A DNA stretch of 37,067 nt from Nitrospira sp. UW-LDO-01 (GTDB taxonomy: Bacteria; Nitrospirota; Nitrospiria; Nitrospirales; Nitrospiraceae), in contig NIUT01000079.1 of the NCBI GenBank assembly GCA_002254365.1, forward strand, positions 1 to 37,067, written 5' to 3'. Below, in pieces: positions 17,484 to 26,736 of this stretch (its first letter is position 1; each line of letters begins with the position of its first letter). A program made the position numbers and the translations under genes. The notes under the pieces were generated by a model. That model was not told the origin of the DNA. It was given only the letters and a program-made list of their open reading frames with translations, and did no database searches.

Positions 17484-17652
17484 CCGTGCCTCCTAACAAC
17501 GCAGCACGCTGCTCGGCGCGCGCCGCCGCCCGTCGTCGCCACAGGGCCAGCACTTCCCATGCCATGCACAAAGCCGTAGCGAGAAACGAGGTCCAGACAT
17601 AGAGGCCATAGCCTCCCATTGCAAAAAACTCCGATGCGCTCCCCCACTGCAT
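17467..17652 (-). CDS. ccmD: CcmD, small membrane subunit of heme export complex
   Basis: A 61-residue protein with one helix (about 14-38) preceded by [15 protein letters not shown] and followed by Arg-rich [12 protein letters not shown], both usual for CcmD. It helps release heme-loaded CcmE from CcmABC. Its ATG shares one nucleotide with the ccmC stop (TGATG). Confidence 0.92.
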   Translation of the reverse strand: MQWGSASEFFAMGGYGLYVWTSFLATALCMAWEVLALWRRRAAARAEQRAALLGGTDETAA

Positions 17653-18401
17653 CAGCGCGCCTCCACGGCTTCAGGCATCGCCGCTGGTTTTTCATCCCAA
17701 GTCGGCAGAGACTCCCGCTCAACCATGACACAGCGGACCCGGGCGAGGATCACTGCGATACTGTACATCCAAAAGGCGATCGTCATAATGAGCATGGCCA
17801 TCAGCATGGTCGCCGCCATCTTCGAACCCGTCGCCATACTCACGGAAGCCCCTTGGTGCAAGGTGTTCCACCATTGAACAGAATAATAGATGATCGGCAC
17901 ATTGACGACCCCAACCAGAGCAAACACCGCGCTTGAACGATCTGCACGGCGCACGTCATCGATCGAAGTCCTGAGCAACATGACCCCCGCATACTGGAAC
18001 AAGAGGATCAGTTCCGACGTCAATCGAGCGTCCCAGACCCACCACGCTCCCCAGGTGGGCTTCCCCCACATGGCTCCGGTCAACAAGGCCAAAAAAGTAA
18101 ACATCGCTCCGGTAGGCGCGATCGCTTGCGCCATCATGAAGGACAGTCGGGCATTGAGCCCCATTCCGACGCCGGCCCAGATGGCCATCACCACGTACAG
18201 AAACATCGACATCCAGGCAGCCGGAACATGCACAAAGATAATCCGATAGGATTCCCCCTGCTGAAAGTCGGTCGGTGCCACAAAGAACCCCATATAGAGG
18301 CCAACGACCATCAAGATGACGGCCACCGCTGCAAACCAGGGGATGAGGCGGCCTGCCAGGGGATAAAACGCTTGAGGGGCTGAATACTTCGACCAAATCA
18401 C
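17652..18401 (-). CDS. ccmC: Heme exporter / CcmE heme-loading protein CcmC
   Basis: A 249-residue protein with six helices, the WWD motif WGKPTWGAWWVWDARLTSEL (about 112-131), and the flanking His residues in FVHVPAAW (His58) and WNTLHQGAS. CcmC presents heme to CcmE at the outer face of the membrane. It starts 16 nt after ccmB. Confidence 0.96.
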   Translation of the reverse strand: MIWSKYSAPQAFYPLAGRLIPWFAAVAVILMVVGLYMGFFVAPTDFQQGESYRIIFVHVPAAWMSMFLYVVMAIWAGVGMGLNARLSFMMAQAIAPTGAMFTFLALLTGAMWGKPTWGAWWVWDARLTSELILLFQYAGVMLLRTSIDDVRRADRSSAVFALVGVVNVPIIYYSVQWWNTLHQGASVSMATGSKMAATMLMAMLIMTIAFWMYSIAVILARVRCVMVERESLPTWDEKPAAMPEAVEAR

Positions 18402-18417
18402 GTCCTTGAAATCCTTT

Positions 18418-19101
18418 TTACTCTAAAGCGATACGTAATGCCGCTGCCGTGGCCCAGGGTGCCAGAAAGAGCGAGAGCACCAGACAGGCGCCGAGCAGCG
18501 ACAAGTTTGCTTCGCCGCCGGTCCCAGCCATACTGCTGGTCACGGCGCCGGCCCCGAAGATCAAGACTGGAACGTAGAGTGGGAGCACCAGGAGGGCAAC
18601 CAGTAGACCACTCCCCCGCACGCCAAGGACCAACGCGGCGCCGATCGCACCAATCATACTCAACGTGGGCGTCCCAAGCAAGAGCGACAATACCAGTACC
18701 CCCAGCGCCTCCCCCTCCAGGCCGAACTGTAATCCCAGAAGCGGTGAAAGCAGCACAACGGGGAGCCCGGAGATCACCCAGTGGGCCAAAACCTTCCCCA
18801 GCACCAGGAGCGACAACGGTTGAGGAACCAGGACCATTTGTTCAAGCACCCCGTCCAGATAATCCGGGGTAAACACGCGGCTAAGCGACAAAAGACATGT
18901 CAACAAGGCCGCGACCCACAGCACACCTGGGGCAATGGTCCGTAAGACAGCCGGCTCGGGCCCGACTCCCAAAGGGAACAGGCTCACGACAATCACCAGG
19001 AAAAAGACCGACATCGCGGCATCTGACCAGCGTCGCATGGCCAGCAGCAGGTCCCGCCGGATGATTCCACTGATCGAGTCCCACATACTGGAGTGACTCA
19101 T
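18418..19101 (-). CDS. ccmB: Heme ABC transporter permease CcmB
   Basis: A 227-residue membrane protein with six hydrophobic segments and the RDLLLAMRR start usual in CcmB. FTPDYLDGVLEQMVLVPQP and LLLGTPTLSMIGAIGAAL are family signatures. It pairs with CcmA in the complex that releases holo-CcmE. Its ATG overlaps the ccmA stop by 4 nt. Confidence 0.94.
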   Translation of the reverse strand: MSHSSMWDSISGIIRRDLLLAMRRWSDAAMSVFFLVIVVSLFPLGVGPEPAVLRTIAPGVLWVAALLTCLLSLSRVFTPDYLDGVLEQMVLVPQPLSLLVLGKVLAHWVISGLPVVLLSPLLGLQFGLEGEALGVLVLSLLLGTPTLSMIGAIGAALVLGVRGSGLLVALLVLPLYVPVLIFGAGAVTSSMAGTGGEANLSLLGACLVLSLFLAPWATAAALRIALE

Positions 19102-19718
19102 CCAGCCAGCCTCAGCTGTTGCAGCCGCTCCGTGGGAAGCGCAATCTCCTGATGGGTGACGACGACCACCAACCCCTCCCGTTGCAAATGGGCATGAAGC
19201 CGTTGGGTCACCACCGTGGTTGATGCCGCATCAAGCGACGTGAACGGTTCGTCCAAAAGCCAGAGCGGGCGCGTCGACAGCCACAGCCGGGCCAACGCCA
19301 CTCGGCGCTTTTGTCCTTGCGAGAGCACTTTGGAGGGTAACCGATGGACCAGTCGCTTCAGCCCGATCGCCTCTAGCGCCTCCTTAGCCCCACTCTCCGA
19401 ACAGGGCTCCCCGGCGAGTGTCATCGAACTCATCAAATTTTCAACCGCTGTGAGATCATCTTTGATTCCGTTGAGATGACCGAGATACATTAGCTGCCCG
19501 GAATAGAGTTCCTTCAGCTGCTGAATCTCCTGCCCCTCCCATCGCACCGAACCTTCCTCGGGGGGCAACAAACTCGAGAAGATACGGAGCAAGCTGGTCT
19601 TTCCGCTCCCGTTCTCCCCTACGACCGCCAACAGTTTGCCCCGCTCAACCTTCACATTGAGATCGGAAAAGAGCCGGCGCTCCCCGCGACGGCAGCTCAA
19701 TCCAACAGCTTGTAACAT
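19098..19718 (-). CDS. ccmA: Heme ABC transporter ATPase CcmA
   Basis: A 206-residue ABC ATPase. The ATG at 19718 gives the normal family length; the reading frame stays open for 399 nt upstream, but that part has no similarity to CcmA. Walker A is GENGSGKT (34-41), the signature is LSQGQ (132-136), Walker B is LWLLDEP (152-158), and the switch His is in VVVTHQE. As in other CcmA proteins the signature is LSQGQ with RRVALARL. It is the first gene of the ccm operon; no convincing promoter was found upstream on this strand. Confidence 0.94.
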   Translation of the reverse strand: MLQAVGLSCRRGERRLFSDLNVKVERGKLLAVVGENGSGKTSLLRIFSSLLPPEEGSVRWEGQEIQQLKELYSGQLMYLGHLNGIKDDLTAVENLMSSMTLAGEPCSESGAKEALEAIGLKRLVHRLPSKVLSQGQKRRVALARLWLSTRPLWLLDEPFTSLDAASTTVVTQRLHAHLQREGLVVVVTHQEIALPTERLQQLRLAG

Positions 19719-19814
19719 AGTCCGCCTATTCAATCTGGAACCGCCGAGAGTAAGGGAACGCGACGCTGAAAAACAAGGGGCGAGAGCCTGGATACCGACC
19801 AACTCCTCAGGCAG

Positions 19815-19844
19815 TTGACACGGCCAGCTTGCACTAGGGACAAT
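19815..19844 (+). promoter_or_regulatory. Candidate promoter of the DUF1269 gene
   Basis: A perfect TTGACA (19815-19820) and GACAAT (19839-19844, 4 of 6) are 18 bp apart, about 90 nt upstream of the start codon. Confidence 0.5.
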
Positions 19845-19931
19845 CCTACTGCTATCTAAGATCCAATCTACTAGATGAATTCCTCGCCGCCACCGGTTGT
19901 GGCGAGACCTATCCGCTCCAAGGAGAACATC

Positions 19932-20483
19932 ATGAGTGAACTGGTTTGTATCGCATTTAAGGACTCCAGCACGGCCGATCGAGTGCTCAACGAACTGCGC
20001 GCCATGGAATCGAATTATATCCTCGACCTGGAAGATGCCGTCATCGTCATCCGCGATATGGACGGCAAAGTCCATCTGAAACAGTGCGTTGACGTGTTCG
20101 GGGGTGCTACCCAGCATGGTGTCGCCCTGGGCATGTTATGGGGCGGATTGATAGGTTTGTTGTTCTTTAACCCCCTTGCAGGCCTGTTGGGAAGCCTCGC
20201 AGGTGGAGCCAGCGGCGGAGCGGTCTCCTTGGGAGCCAGTGAGTTTAGCCTCTTAAGCGACTACGGGATTCCCGATCAGTTCATCAAGGATTTAGGTAGC
20301 ACGATCCAGCGAGGCACTTCCGCGATCTTCCTCTTGATCAGGAATGCAGACCAAGACAAGCTACTGACAGGCTTCGCCCGGTATGAAGGAACAATTCTGA
20401 AGACATCTCTCAGCAAGGAACAGGAAGAAAAGCTGCGGGCAGCCCTGACACACCAGCACAAACAAAAGATAGCCAAGGGGTAA
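19932..20483 (+). CDS. DUF1269-family membrane-associated protein
   Basis: A 183-residue protein that starts at ATG 19932 behind AGGAG; the 57 nt of open frame before it lack such a site. It has a ferredoxin-like N-terminal part (about 1-55), then a glycine-rich hydrophobic hairpin (about 60-100, with GGATQHGVALGMLWGGLIGL) and a C-terminal acidic and basic helix. This is the pattern of DUF1269 proteins, whose role is unknown. It is divergent from ccmA. Confidence 0.85.
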   Translation: MSELVCIAFKDSSTADRVLNELRAMESNYILDLEDAVIVIRDMDGKVHLKQCVDVFGGATQHGVALGMLWGGLIGLLFFNPLAGLLGSLAGGASGGAVSLGASEFSLLSDYGIPDQFIKDLGSTIQRGTSAIFLLIRNADQDKLLTGFARYEGTILKTSLSKEQEEKLRAALTHQHKQKIAKG

Positions 20484-20620
20484 GGTCCTCGCTCAGAACA
20501 GCGTTTGCTCTTCGACGAGCTACGCGAACGCGGGGGTTGCGAACGACCCACGGCCCAGGTTCGAGCAGAGTTCTTCAATGCACTGAGGACAGGCCTGTCT
20601 TTAGGCATTTCCGAAGTCCG

Positions 20621-21871
20621 CTAGGCCCCCTCCTTCTGCTTCCCATCCAACAAACAACTGACGTTCATATCGCCCATGACGTTGATCGCAGTACGGCAGC
20701 GATCGAGAAACCAGTCCACCGTGAGCAGGACCGGAATGTATTCGACCGGCAACCCAACAGCAGTAAACACCATGGTTATCGTCACAAGACCCGCTTCGGG
20801 AATGCCTGCGGCGCCGACCGATGCGATAATGCTCGTGAGCACGACCATCAGTTGCTGTTGAACACTCAGATCCATCCCGATCATCTGAGCGATGAACAAC
20901 GCTGCCATCGCCTCGTAAAGCGCCGTGCCGTCGTTATTGAAATTCGCTCCAACCAACGCCCCCATACTGGCGGACTGCTCCCGCAAGCCCACCTTATCTT
21001 TAAGCGACGCGTAGGTTACGGGCATCGTGGCAGTGGAGCTGGCCGTGGAAAAAGCCATCAGCAGCGCATCGCGCCCACCCCGCAGCAATTGTCCGGGCGA
21101 CACCCACGAACCAAAACGGATACGAACCAGGTAATAGGCTGCCTGAATCGCAAGCGCCAGCAGAACACTTACGACAAATATCCCCAGCGCTTTGAACTGT
21201 ACAAACCCTTCCGTCCCCACGATGCTGGCGACGATGCCAAAGACCGCCAACGGAACGACCGCAATGATCCAATGCAAAATCTTGATCAGTGATTCCAGGA
21301 AGAGTTCGACAAAATGGCCTACGGTTCCAAGAGGACGCTCCCGTTCCTTACGAAGCGCTATGCCAAAGGCCACCGCAATAAAGATCACACCGATCACCTT
21401 GCCATCATCACCGAGCGGCCCCAGCAGACTCTTGGGCACATTCTCAAGGAAGAGGGCGAGAGGATTGGCAGTCTTCGTTGTTTCCTCATATACCGATGGC
21501 GGCGCAAGTCCACCCCCCTGCCCTGGGTGGGTCACGTTCGCAACAGTCAACCCAACCGTAATCGCCACCAGCGTATTCAGCAGTAATAACCGGGGAAGCC
21601 GCGCCGCGAGTGGCCCACCCAGCTGCGTCGTCATGAATGTGTGCACAATTGCCGCCAAGATCAACGCCGGCGCAAGCGCACCCAGCAGGCGCAACACCAA
21701 TTTTCCCGGCACCGCCAGCGAAGCTGCATGGCCACCAAGCAGCAACCCGCTGATGACACCAAGCACCAAGGCAATCACGATGCGTCCGTAGAGCGGGATA
21801 TTTTGCCATCGCTCAATCAGGCCGCTGCCCAGTGAAGTAACACTCGGTTTATTCGAACCGTGATCGTCCAC
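20621..21871 (-). CDS. Dicarboxylate/amino acid:cation symporter (DAACS family)
   Basis: A 416-residue transporter from the GTG at 21871, chosen because GGAGG lies 8 nt upstream and the length is normal; in-frame ATGs at 21931 and 22138 would add unlike residues. Hallmarks are the serine-rich re-entrant loop AFSTASSTATMPVTY, GANFNNDGTALYEAMAALF, and VGAAGIPEAGLVTITMVFTA, followed by DWFLDRCRTAINVMGD with the substrate Asp and Asn. It imports C4-dicarboxylates or acidic amino acids with sodium or protons. The gene is convergent with DUF1269 and divergent from the MarR gene, which may control it. Confidence 0.92.
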   Translation of the reverse strand: MDDHGSNKPSVTSLGSGLIERWQNIPLYGRIVIALVLGVISGLLLGGHAASLAVPGKLVLRLLGALAPALILAAIVHTFMTTQLGGPLAARLPRLLLLNTLVAITVGLTVANVTHPGQGGGLAPPSVYEETTKTANPLALFLENVPKSLLGPLGDDGKVIGVIFIAVAFGIALRKERERPLGTVGHFVELFLESLIKILHWIIAVVPLAVFGIVASIVGTEGFVQFKALGIFVVSVLLALAIQAAYYLVRIRFGSWVSPGQLLRGGRDALLMAFSTASSTATMPVTYASLKDKVGLREQSASMGALVGANFNNDGTALYEAMAALFIAQMIGMDLSVQQQLMVVLTSIIASVGAAGIPEAGLVTITMVFTAVGLPVEYIPVLLTVDWFLDRCRTAINVMGDMNVSCLLDGKQKEGA

Positions 21872-22193
21872 AAGCTGTTCCTCCGACACCCCCGCATCGA
21901 CTACTGAGCAAGCCGCTGAATAATTACACATGCTCAGATATGGGTAAGTACGAGGTGGTGGATCGTACCAGATCCGGCACACAACTCGTAAAAAATATAC
22001 GGCGCGGCTGAGGGGCGGATTGAAACGACCCTGATTCCTACATCCGGCTCGACATGACTCGTTCCATGCGCCAGCCACGACAGCGGAAATTGCAGAATCA
22101 GTGGGCAGGCTTAGAATCTTGAGGCAGCATAGAGCCATGAGGCTTGTGAAGCTGCTCCGAGAATCACGATCGACGACGTCAGGAGAATGGCGA

Positions 22194-22514
22194 ATGTGCT
22201 TGAGGTGGTTGAATGCCTATCGAGGGGAACTGTCTGACCTTGGAGTCACTCCCGCTCAGGCCCGTGTCGTGCTCTATCTTCAACGAAATCCCGACAATTC
22301 TATCCAGCAGTGTGCGGTGGTGTTTGGTATCGCTGGCTCAACAATGGGTCAACTGGCTCGCGGTTTACACCAGAAGGGATGGGTGATCAAACAGCGTTCG
22401 CCGCAAGACGATCGCTCCATGCTGCTTGCACTGACCCCGAAAGGCCACATACTGGCCTGGCTGCTTCACAAACAGCTCAATGCGAGGCTCCCACTCACAG
22501 CAAAAGCGTCCTAA
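22194..22514 (+). CDS. MarR-family transcriptional regulator, short
   Basis: A 106-residue regulator from ATG 22194, with AGGAG 8 nt upstream. The winged-helix part is clear: VTPAQARVVLYLQRNPDNSI, the recognition helix region IAGSTMGQLARGLHQKG, and the wing RSPQDDRSMLLALTPKG. MarR proteins are usually about 140 residues, and here the C-terminal dimerisation helix is short (about 18 residues after LTPKG). It may still dimerise poorly or be a trimmed form. It is divergent from the symporter gene, 322 nt away, so it may regulate that gene or itself. Confidence 0.82.
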   Translation: MCLRWLNAYRGELSDLGVTPAQARVVLYLQRNPDNSIQQCAVVFGIAGSTMGQLARGLHQKGWVIKQRSPQDDRSMLLALTPKGHILAWLLHKQLNARLPLTAKAS

Positions 22515-22639
22515 CTCGAACTGTCACGGATCGCCAGCCCTACAGGCTCACCTAGGTTGTATCGACTAGGCTTTCACCAGGAAATAAGACGTGACTACCA
22601 GTAATAGTCAAAGACTCTCGTCTTCAAGATTCACAATCC

Positions 22640-22720
22640 TCACCGACCGGTAAGCTGCAACATTCCATAAAGCGTCCCGAATATCGCGACAAATGCATAT
22701 ACTTCAATGAAGAACATCAT
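22640..22720 (-). CDS. Small membrane ORF, 26 residues
   Basis: An ATG-ATG start at 22720 follows AGGGGG about 9 nt upstream. The product begins MMFFIEVYAFVAIFGTLYGM and ends QLTGR, one hydrophobic helix with a basic end. The good ribosome site and the typical single-helix form argue for a real small protein; the size alone does not. No family is recognised. The rest of the 379 nt between the MarR gene and the lipoprotein gene holds only a palindrome at 22792-22809. Confidence 0.45.
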   Translation of the reverse strand: MMFFIEVYAFVAIFGTLYGMLQLTGR

Positions 22721-22791
22721 GATGGATGCCCCCTTTCCTATGTTACCTGCGTTTCTTATACACCTCCAACATGAAGCTTGTATGATGGCCC

Positions 22792-22809
22792 CATGAAGAG
22801 TTCTTCATG
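22792..22809. repeat. 18-bp palindrome CATGAAGA-gt-TCTTCATG
   Basis: Perfect 8-bp arms separated by 2 bp, between the small membrane ORF and the lipoprotein gene. It could be an operator; no T-run follows, so it is not a terminator. Confidence 0.35.
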
Positions 22810-22893
22810 CCACAAGACTAAAAAGTTCCCGATCATGAGCCTGGCTGTTCATCCCTGCAGCCTCATGCCCATCCCGCTCAAGCCGTTGCCCCC

Positions 22894-23151
22894 TCATTGA
22901 TACACCATCCAATATGACCGCACCCCATCGCGATCAGCCAGCATCTGGCAATGCTTCACAGTCTGGCATGGACGCTCATGTGAACCTTGAGCGGTTCTAT
23001 CGTTCCCACGAGTAACGTTCACCACGTATTCCTTCCTTGAGGTGGAACAGCCAATCAGCAACAGCACCAGCCACAACAAAGCCCCGAGCGCGATAACATT
23101 CTTGTATTTATAAAATCCATGAGCCGCTTGGGTGTGTACGAATATGCTCAT
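22894..23151 (-). CDS. Small putative lipoprotein
   Basis: An 85-residue protein from ATG 23151 with GGAAGGAG upstream; the longer frame from 23274 is not supported. A hydrophobic stretch (about 20-35) ends in LLIGC, a lipobox, after an N-terminus longer than usual. The mature part has STSRKEYVVNVTRGNDRTAQ and two Cys residues in PCQTVKHCQML, which may form a disulfide. Function unknown. Divergent from the nucleoside transporter gene. Confidence 0.65.
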   Translation of the reverse strand: MSIFVHTQAAHGFYKYKNVIALGALLWLVLLLIGCSTSRKEYVVNVTRGNDRTAQGSHERPCQTVKHCQMLADRDGVRSYWMVYQ

Positions 23152-23423
23152 CGTCCTCTCCTTCCAGTACGAGTGAATCTGAACAGGATGTTGACTCCTG
23201 AACCGGCACACAGGCCTCCATTTTGCCCGCGCCGCGACGAGATCCAATCCCGCATCTGTAGGGGGTTGTGCCACCCATATGGGAGAGCAGCGGAGCCTGG
23301 AAAGCTCCTCGCACAGGTCTGGATGGTCTCAGCTGAAGAAGAATACATCGCACGCCACATTTCCTCTTGACGGCAATCGGCTCGCAGCGTAGCCTCCCGC
23401 CGGGCTTTTATCGAATGGAGGAT

Positions 23424-24725
23424 ATGACGGTGGAGGAATGGTCCTATCGCCTTATTGCGTGCATCGGTTTCGTCACGATTGCGTTGCTGGCCTGGGTAAC
23501 GGGGAAGCGCGATCGACTAAACTGGACGACCATTGGGGGCAGCGCGGCCTTGGCCTGGGGACTCGGCACGCTGTCCTTTTGGTTCCCAGGCTCCCGCTGG
23601 CTCTGGAGTACTCTCAACGATATGGTGGTCGCGGTGCTCACCGCCTCGCAAAAAGGAACCGTGTTTCTTCTTGGGCCTCTCGCACTTGGTCCCGGCCAGA
23701 CGTTGCCGGATGGGACGGTTTCAATCGGCTTTATCCTGGCGGCGCAAGCGCTGCCGGCCGTCGTGTTTTTTTCCGCATTGATGGCGGGTCTGTACTATGT
23801 GGGCGTCATGCAAGCGATCGTGCGTCTGTTTGCCCGACTCTTTTACCGAACGATGGGCTTATCGGGAGCAGAGTCTCTCTCCGGCGCCGCGAATATCTTT
23901 GTGGGCATCGAGGCAGGCCTGATTGTCCGTCCCTATCTCGCCGCCCTGACACGATCGGAACTACTCTTGGTGCTCACGTGCATGATGGCGACCGTGGCGA
24001 GCACCGTCATGGGCATCTACGTGTCAGCGCTCCAGCATGTGATACCTCAGATCGGTGGGCACCTGATTTCCGCGTCGATCATTTCGATTCCTTGTGCCGT
24101 ACTCATCAGTAAACTCACCATTCCAGAAGATGGACAGCCCATAACGCTGGGCGGAGTGCCTACTATTCCTTCATCCGACGATGAAGCAATCCCACCGCCC
24201 TCCAACCTCATTGTCGCCTTGATCGATGGGGCCGGGCAGGGGATGAAAATGGCGGTCGGCATTGCTGCGTTGCTGATCGTGTTTCTTGGATTGGAGGCGT
24301 TGGTCGATTTGGCGCTGGCACAGCTTCCGATGATCAACGGAGCACCATTCTCCCTCTCACGGGTCCTCGCCTGGCTAACCTGGCCATTCGCTATTCTCCT
24401 GGGTCTTCGCCCTGAGGAGTGGCAGATCGGCGCGGACTTGCTCGGGTCACGGTTTATCGAGACGGAAGTCGCAGCCTATTTCAAGTTGGCCGCCGTACAA
24501 TCCGCGTCTCCACCACCACTCTCTCCCCGGTCCCTCACGACCATCACCTATGCTCTCTGCGGATTCGTGCATGTGGCGAGCATGGGCATCTTCGTCGGGG
24601 GCATCTCCGCCTTGGTGCCGCATCGAGCCAAAGATATCTCACTTCTGGGACTGCGCGCCTTGTGGACCGCCTTTTTGACAACGCTGCTGACCGGTTGCAT
24701 TGCAGGAGCCCTCTCAGCTTCTTAG
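23424..24725 (+). CDS. nupC: Concentrative nucleoside transporter (CNT/NupC family)
   Basis: A 433-residue sodium- or proton-coupled nucleoside importer with about ten helices. The signature SGAANIFVGIEAGLIVRPYL corresponds to the family's NIFVGQTEAPLLIRPYL, but here the usual Gln-Thr and Pro are Ile and Gly, at the nucleoside-binding loop. Other family stretches are LTCMMATVASTVMGIYV, LGLRPEEWQIGADLLGSRFI and TYALCGFVHVASMGIFVGGI. ATG 23424, ATG 23415 and GTG 23430 are all possible; GGAGG lies 8 nt before the GTG. A second, truncated copy of its last 50 codons is found at 31.3 kb. Confidence 0.9.
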   Translation: MTVEEWSYRLIACIGFVTIALLAWVTGKRDRLNWTTIGGSAALAWGLGTLSFWFPGSRWLWSTLNDMVVAVLTASQKGTVFLLGPLALGPGQTLPDGTVSIGFILAAQALPAVVFFSALMAGLYYVGVMQAIVRLFARLFYRTMGLSGAESLSGAANIFVGIEAGLIVRPYLAALTRSELLLVLTCMMATVASTVMGIYVSALQHVIPQIGGHLISASIISIPCAVLISKLTIPEDGQPITLGGVPTIPSSDDEAIPPPSNLIVALIDGAGQGMKMAVGIAALLIVFLGLEALVDLALAQLPMINGAPFSLSRVLAWLTWPFAILLGLRPEEWQIGADLLGSRFIETEVAAYFKLAAVQSASPPPLSPRSLTTITYALCGFVHVASMGIFVGGISALVPHRAKDISLLGLRALWTAFLTTLLTGCIAGALSAS

Positions 24726-24933
24726 AACGTGACGCCCACTGATACCTTTCGTCGTACCAATGGGCACTCAGAAATGGAATCCGACCCCATACCCACGTGC
24801 GCGAACAGAAAGACGCCGAATACAAAGAGCCGAAGATCTGAAGGAACGGATCGGAGCGCATTTCCATGTGGGCGTGAAGCGATGGGAGATACAGGGGCTG
24901 GACGATCCCTTGCGAGAAAGAAAAGGGATGCTG

Positions 24934-26454
24934 CTACGGCAGATAATAGCGAATCGTGGTCATGACTGTATGTTCTTCTCCCCAGAGGCGAACGCCGTTA
25001 GATCCTGACCATACGGTGCGGTGCGTGTAGGAATAGGAGAATCCGAGGGCAATGCTTCCCACATCTGACGTGATCATCCGGTACCAGAACCCTGGTTGAA
25101 CCTGGCTGATGGTTGCATTGGCGGGCTGGCATGGCCGAGTGCCTGGATCTTCTACGGCACAGCCACTGAGATCAGCAGAGGGAGACCCGTAGCCGATCGG
25201 TGTCCCCGTATACGCGGTCCTCGCATAGTGTTCAATTCCGTAATACGCATAGATGTCCCATTCCTTGGTCGGATGCCATTCGAGGCCTCCCATGAAATGA
25301 AATGCCGCGATTGGAACGATCTTGCCTGAAGGACTGGCGACAAGATCAGCCCCGATCGTAGAGGCATAGCGCCCGATCCCTTGTCCAACCAGGCCTTCAG
25401 CGATAAAATTCAGCGTTGGTGTCAGAGGGAGCACCGCCGCGAACCCTGCGCCACCCCCAATCGCGACATGATTATGGGCGTTTAATCGATCCTGAAACAA
25501 TCTGACGATCCCTTTCAGTTCCCAATGACCATAGCCGGGTTCCCACACGAGTTTCCCGATAATATCCGGCGCCAGATCGGTCGAAATTCCATTGGCGCCG
25601 GGCGTGGTACTGGTGGCAAAGAAATTCGAGGGCGTCTGGGCATTGGGTGAAGTATTGAAGCCCTGCACACCGGTGGGCTGGACGACGCCGTTCACACTCG
25701 CTTCCGGATTCTCAATCGCTACCGCCATCAGAAAGTTGGACCCGAGGGCTTTTGTGACACGCAACTGCCATTGCCGCGCCCAGTTGAATCCCACCACAGT
25801 CTGGAGATCAGTGCTGAGCGGAATAAACTCGTTTCGTGGTTTGAGATTGATCCGATGGGTGGTGAGCAGAGACCACCCTTGACCGATCATCAGGGAGATG
25901 CCGTTGGAGAGATCAATCGTGCTCCACAGCTGCCGCAACCGCGGATTCCAACTATTGGTCTCCAACTCGTTTCCGGAGATCGAACTGCCGAGAAAGTCAA
26001 CCTCGACATAACCCGCGATGGCTGTGCTCCGATAGTGTCCTTCTCCCAGCACGTTCAGTCGAGAGCCGCGAGCGGTCCCCCGAAACTCACGAAGATGACT
26101 GTTGGCTGAGCCCTGGAGTGGAATATTGCCAAACGTACTTTGCACGTCCGCATTCTCATTGGCGGAACGGACCACGGCGGTAGCATCGAAAAACCCACCC
26201 GGCGAAAAAGAGACGCCCTTGTACTGAAATTTCCGGAATCCCCGTCCCGCAATCAACCCCTCTGTAGCACCCTCGGGCTCAACCGATGAGAGACCGGTTT
26301 CTGCGGTCGCATCCATGTTCGTCACTGCTGCGCCTTCGGCCTGTTGGTTCCAACTCGTGATATCAGCAGAGGTCTCCGCCCATGAATAGTCGTACATGAG
26401 CAAGAGCGGTAAGAGCGCGAAACGTCTCCAACCATACCGATGACGCGTCACCAT
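24934..26454 (-). CDS. Outer-membrane beta-barrel (porin-like) protein
   Basis: A 506-residue protein with a signal peptide ending SWA from ATG 26454 (GGGAGA upstream). The rest alternates short amphipathic strands with aromatic girdle residues, for example GFFDATAVVRSA, HYRSTAIAGYVEVDF, LWSTIDLSNGISLMIGQGWS, WELKGIVRLFQDRL, and a final strand HTVMTTIRYYLP. This is the pattern of a large porin of the DcaP or similar type, but the family is not certain. Two Cys in DLSGCAVEDPGTRPC could close a loop. It converges on nupC, so it might let nucleosides or other solutes across the outer membrane. Confidence 0.75.
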   Translation of the reverse strand: MVTRHRYGWRRFALLPLLLMYDYSWAETSADITSWNQQAEGAAVTNMDATAETGLSSVEPEGATEGLIAGRGFRKFQYKGVSFSPGGFFDATAVVRSANENADVQSTFGNIPLQGSANSHLREFRGTARGSRLNVLGEGHYRSTAIAGYVEVDFLGSSISGNELETNSWNPRLRQLWSTIDLSNGISLMIGQGWSLLTTHRINLKPRNEFIPLSTDLQTVVGFNWARQWQLRVTKALGSNFLMAVAIENPEASVNGVVQPTGVQGFNTSPNAQTPSNFFATSTTPGANGISTDLAPDIIGKLVWEPGYGHWELKGIVRLFQDRLNAHNHVAIGGGAGFAAVLPLTPTLNFIAEGLVGQGIGRYASTIGADLVASPSGKIVPIAAFHFMGGLEWHPTKEWDIYAYYGIEHYARTAYTGTPIGYGSPSADLSGCAVEDPGTRPCQPANATISQVQPGFWYRMITSDVGSIALGFSYSYTHRTVWSGSNGVRLWGEEHTVMTTIRYYLP

Positions 26455-26736
26455 GGATCTCCCTACTCCCATTGTCGGGAATCGAGCATATGATTCGCCA
26501 ATTGGAGAACCGTGACGTCTGCCTCGTCACACGTGGTAAAGCTGTCGTCGCAGTATCCCGTGACTGCAGGGTCAAGAATGAGATACCGGCACAGCCATCG
26601 CCCATCCTTTTGACTCGCTGTTCAAGCGATCAAGTGCCTCTTACATTCTCGTATGATCGCTCCTCCCTCTCGGCGAGCATGATTCTCGCTTTAGACAACG
26701 ACGGAAGCAGAATCCCCTTTTCGGCCGCGAAACACG

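Noticed and set aside
20590..20601. Palindrome GACAGGCCTGTC followed by TTT between DUF1269 and symporter genes
   Set aside because: There is no loop, so it cannot form a normal terminator hairpin; left as chance or a weak site.
20537..21292. 251-codon plus-strand frame over the symporter gene
   Set aside because: Antisense to a well-supported transporter; the product is polar, His- and Arg-rich and has no known motif.
24760..25008. 82-codon plus-strand frame downstream of nupC
   Set aside because: No ribosome site, and its second half is antisense to the end of the porin-like gene.
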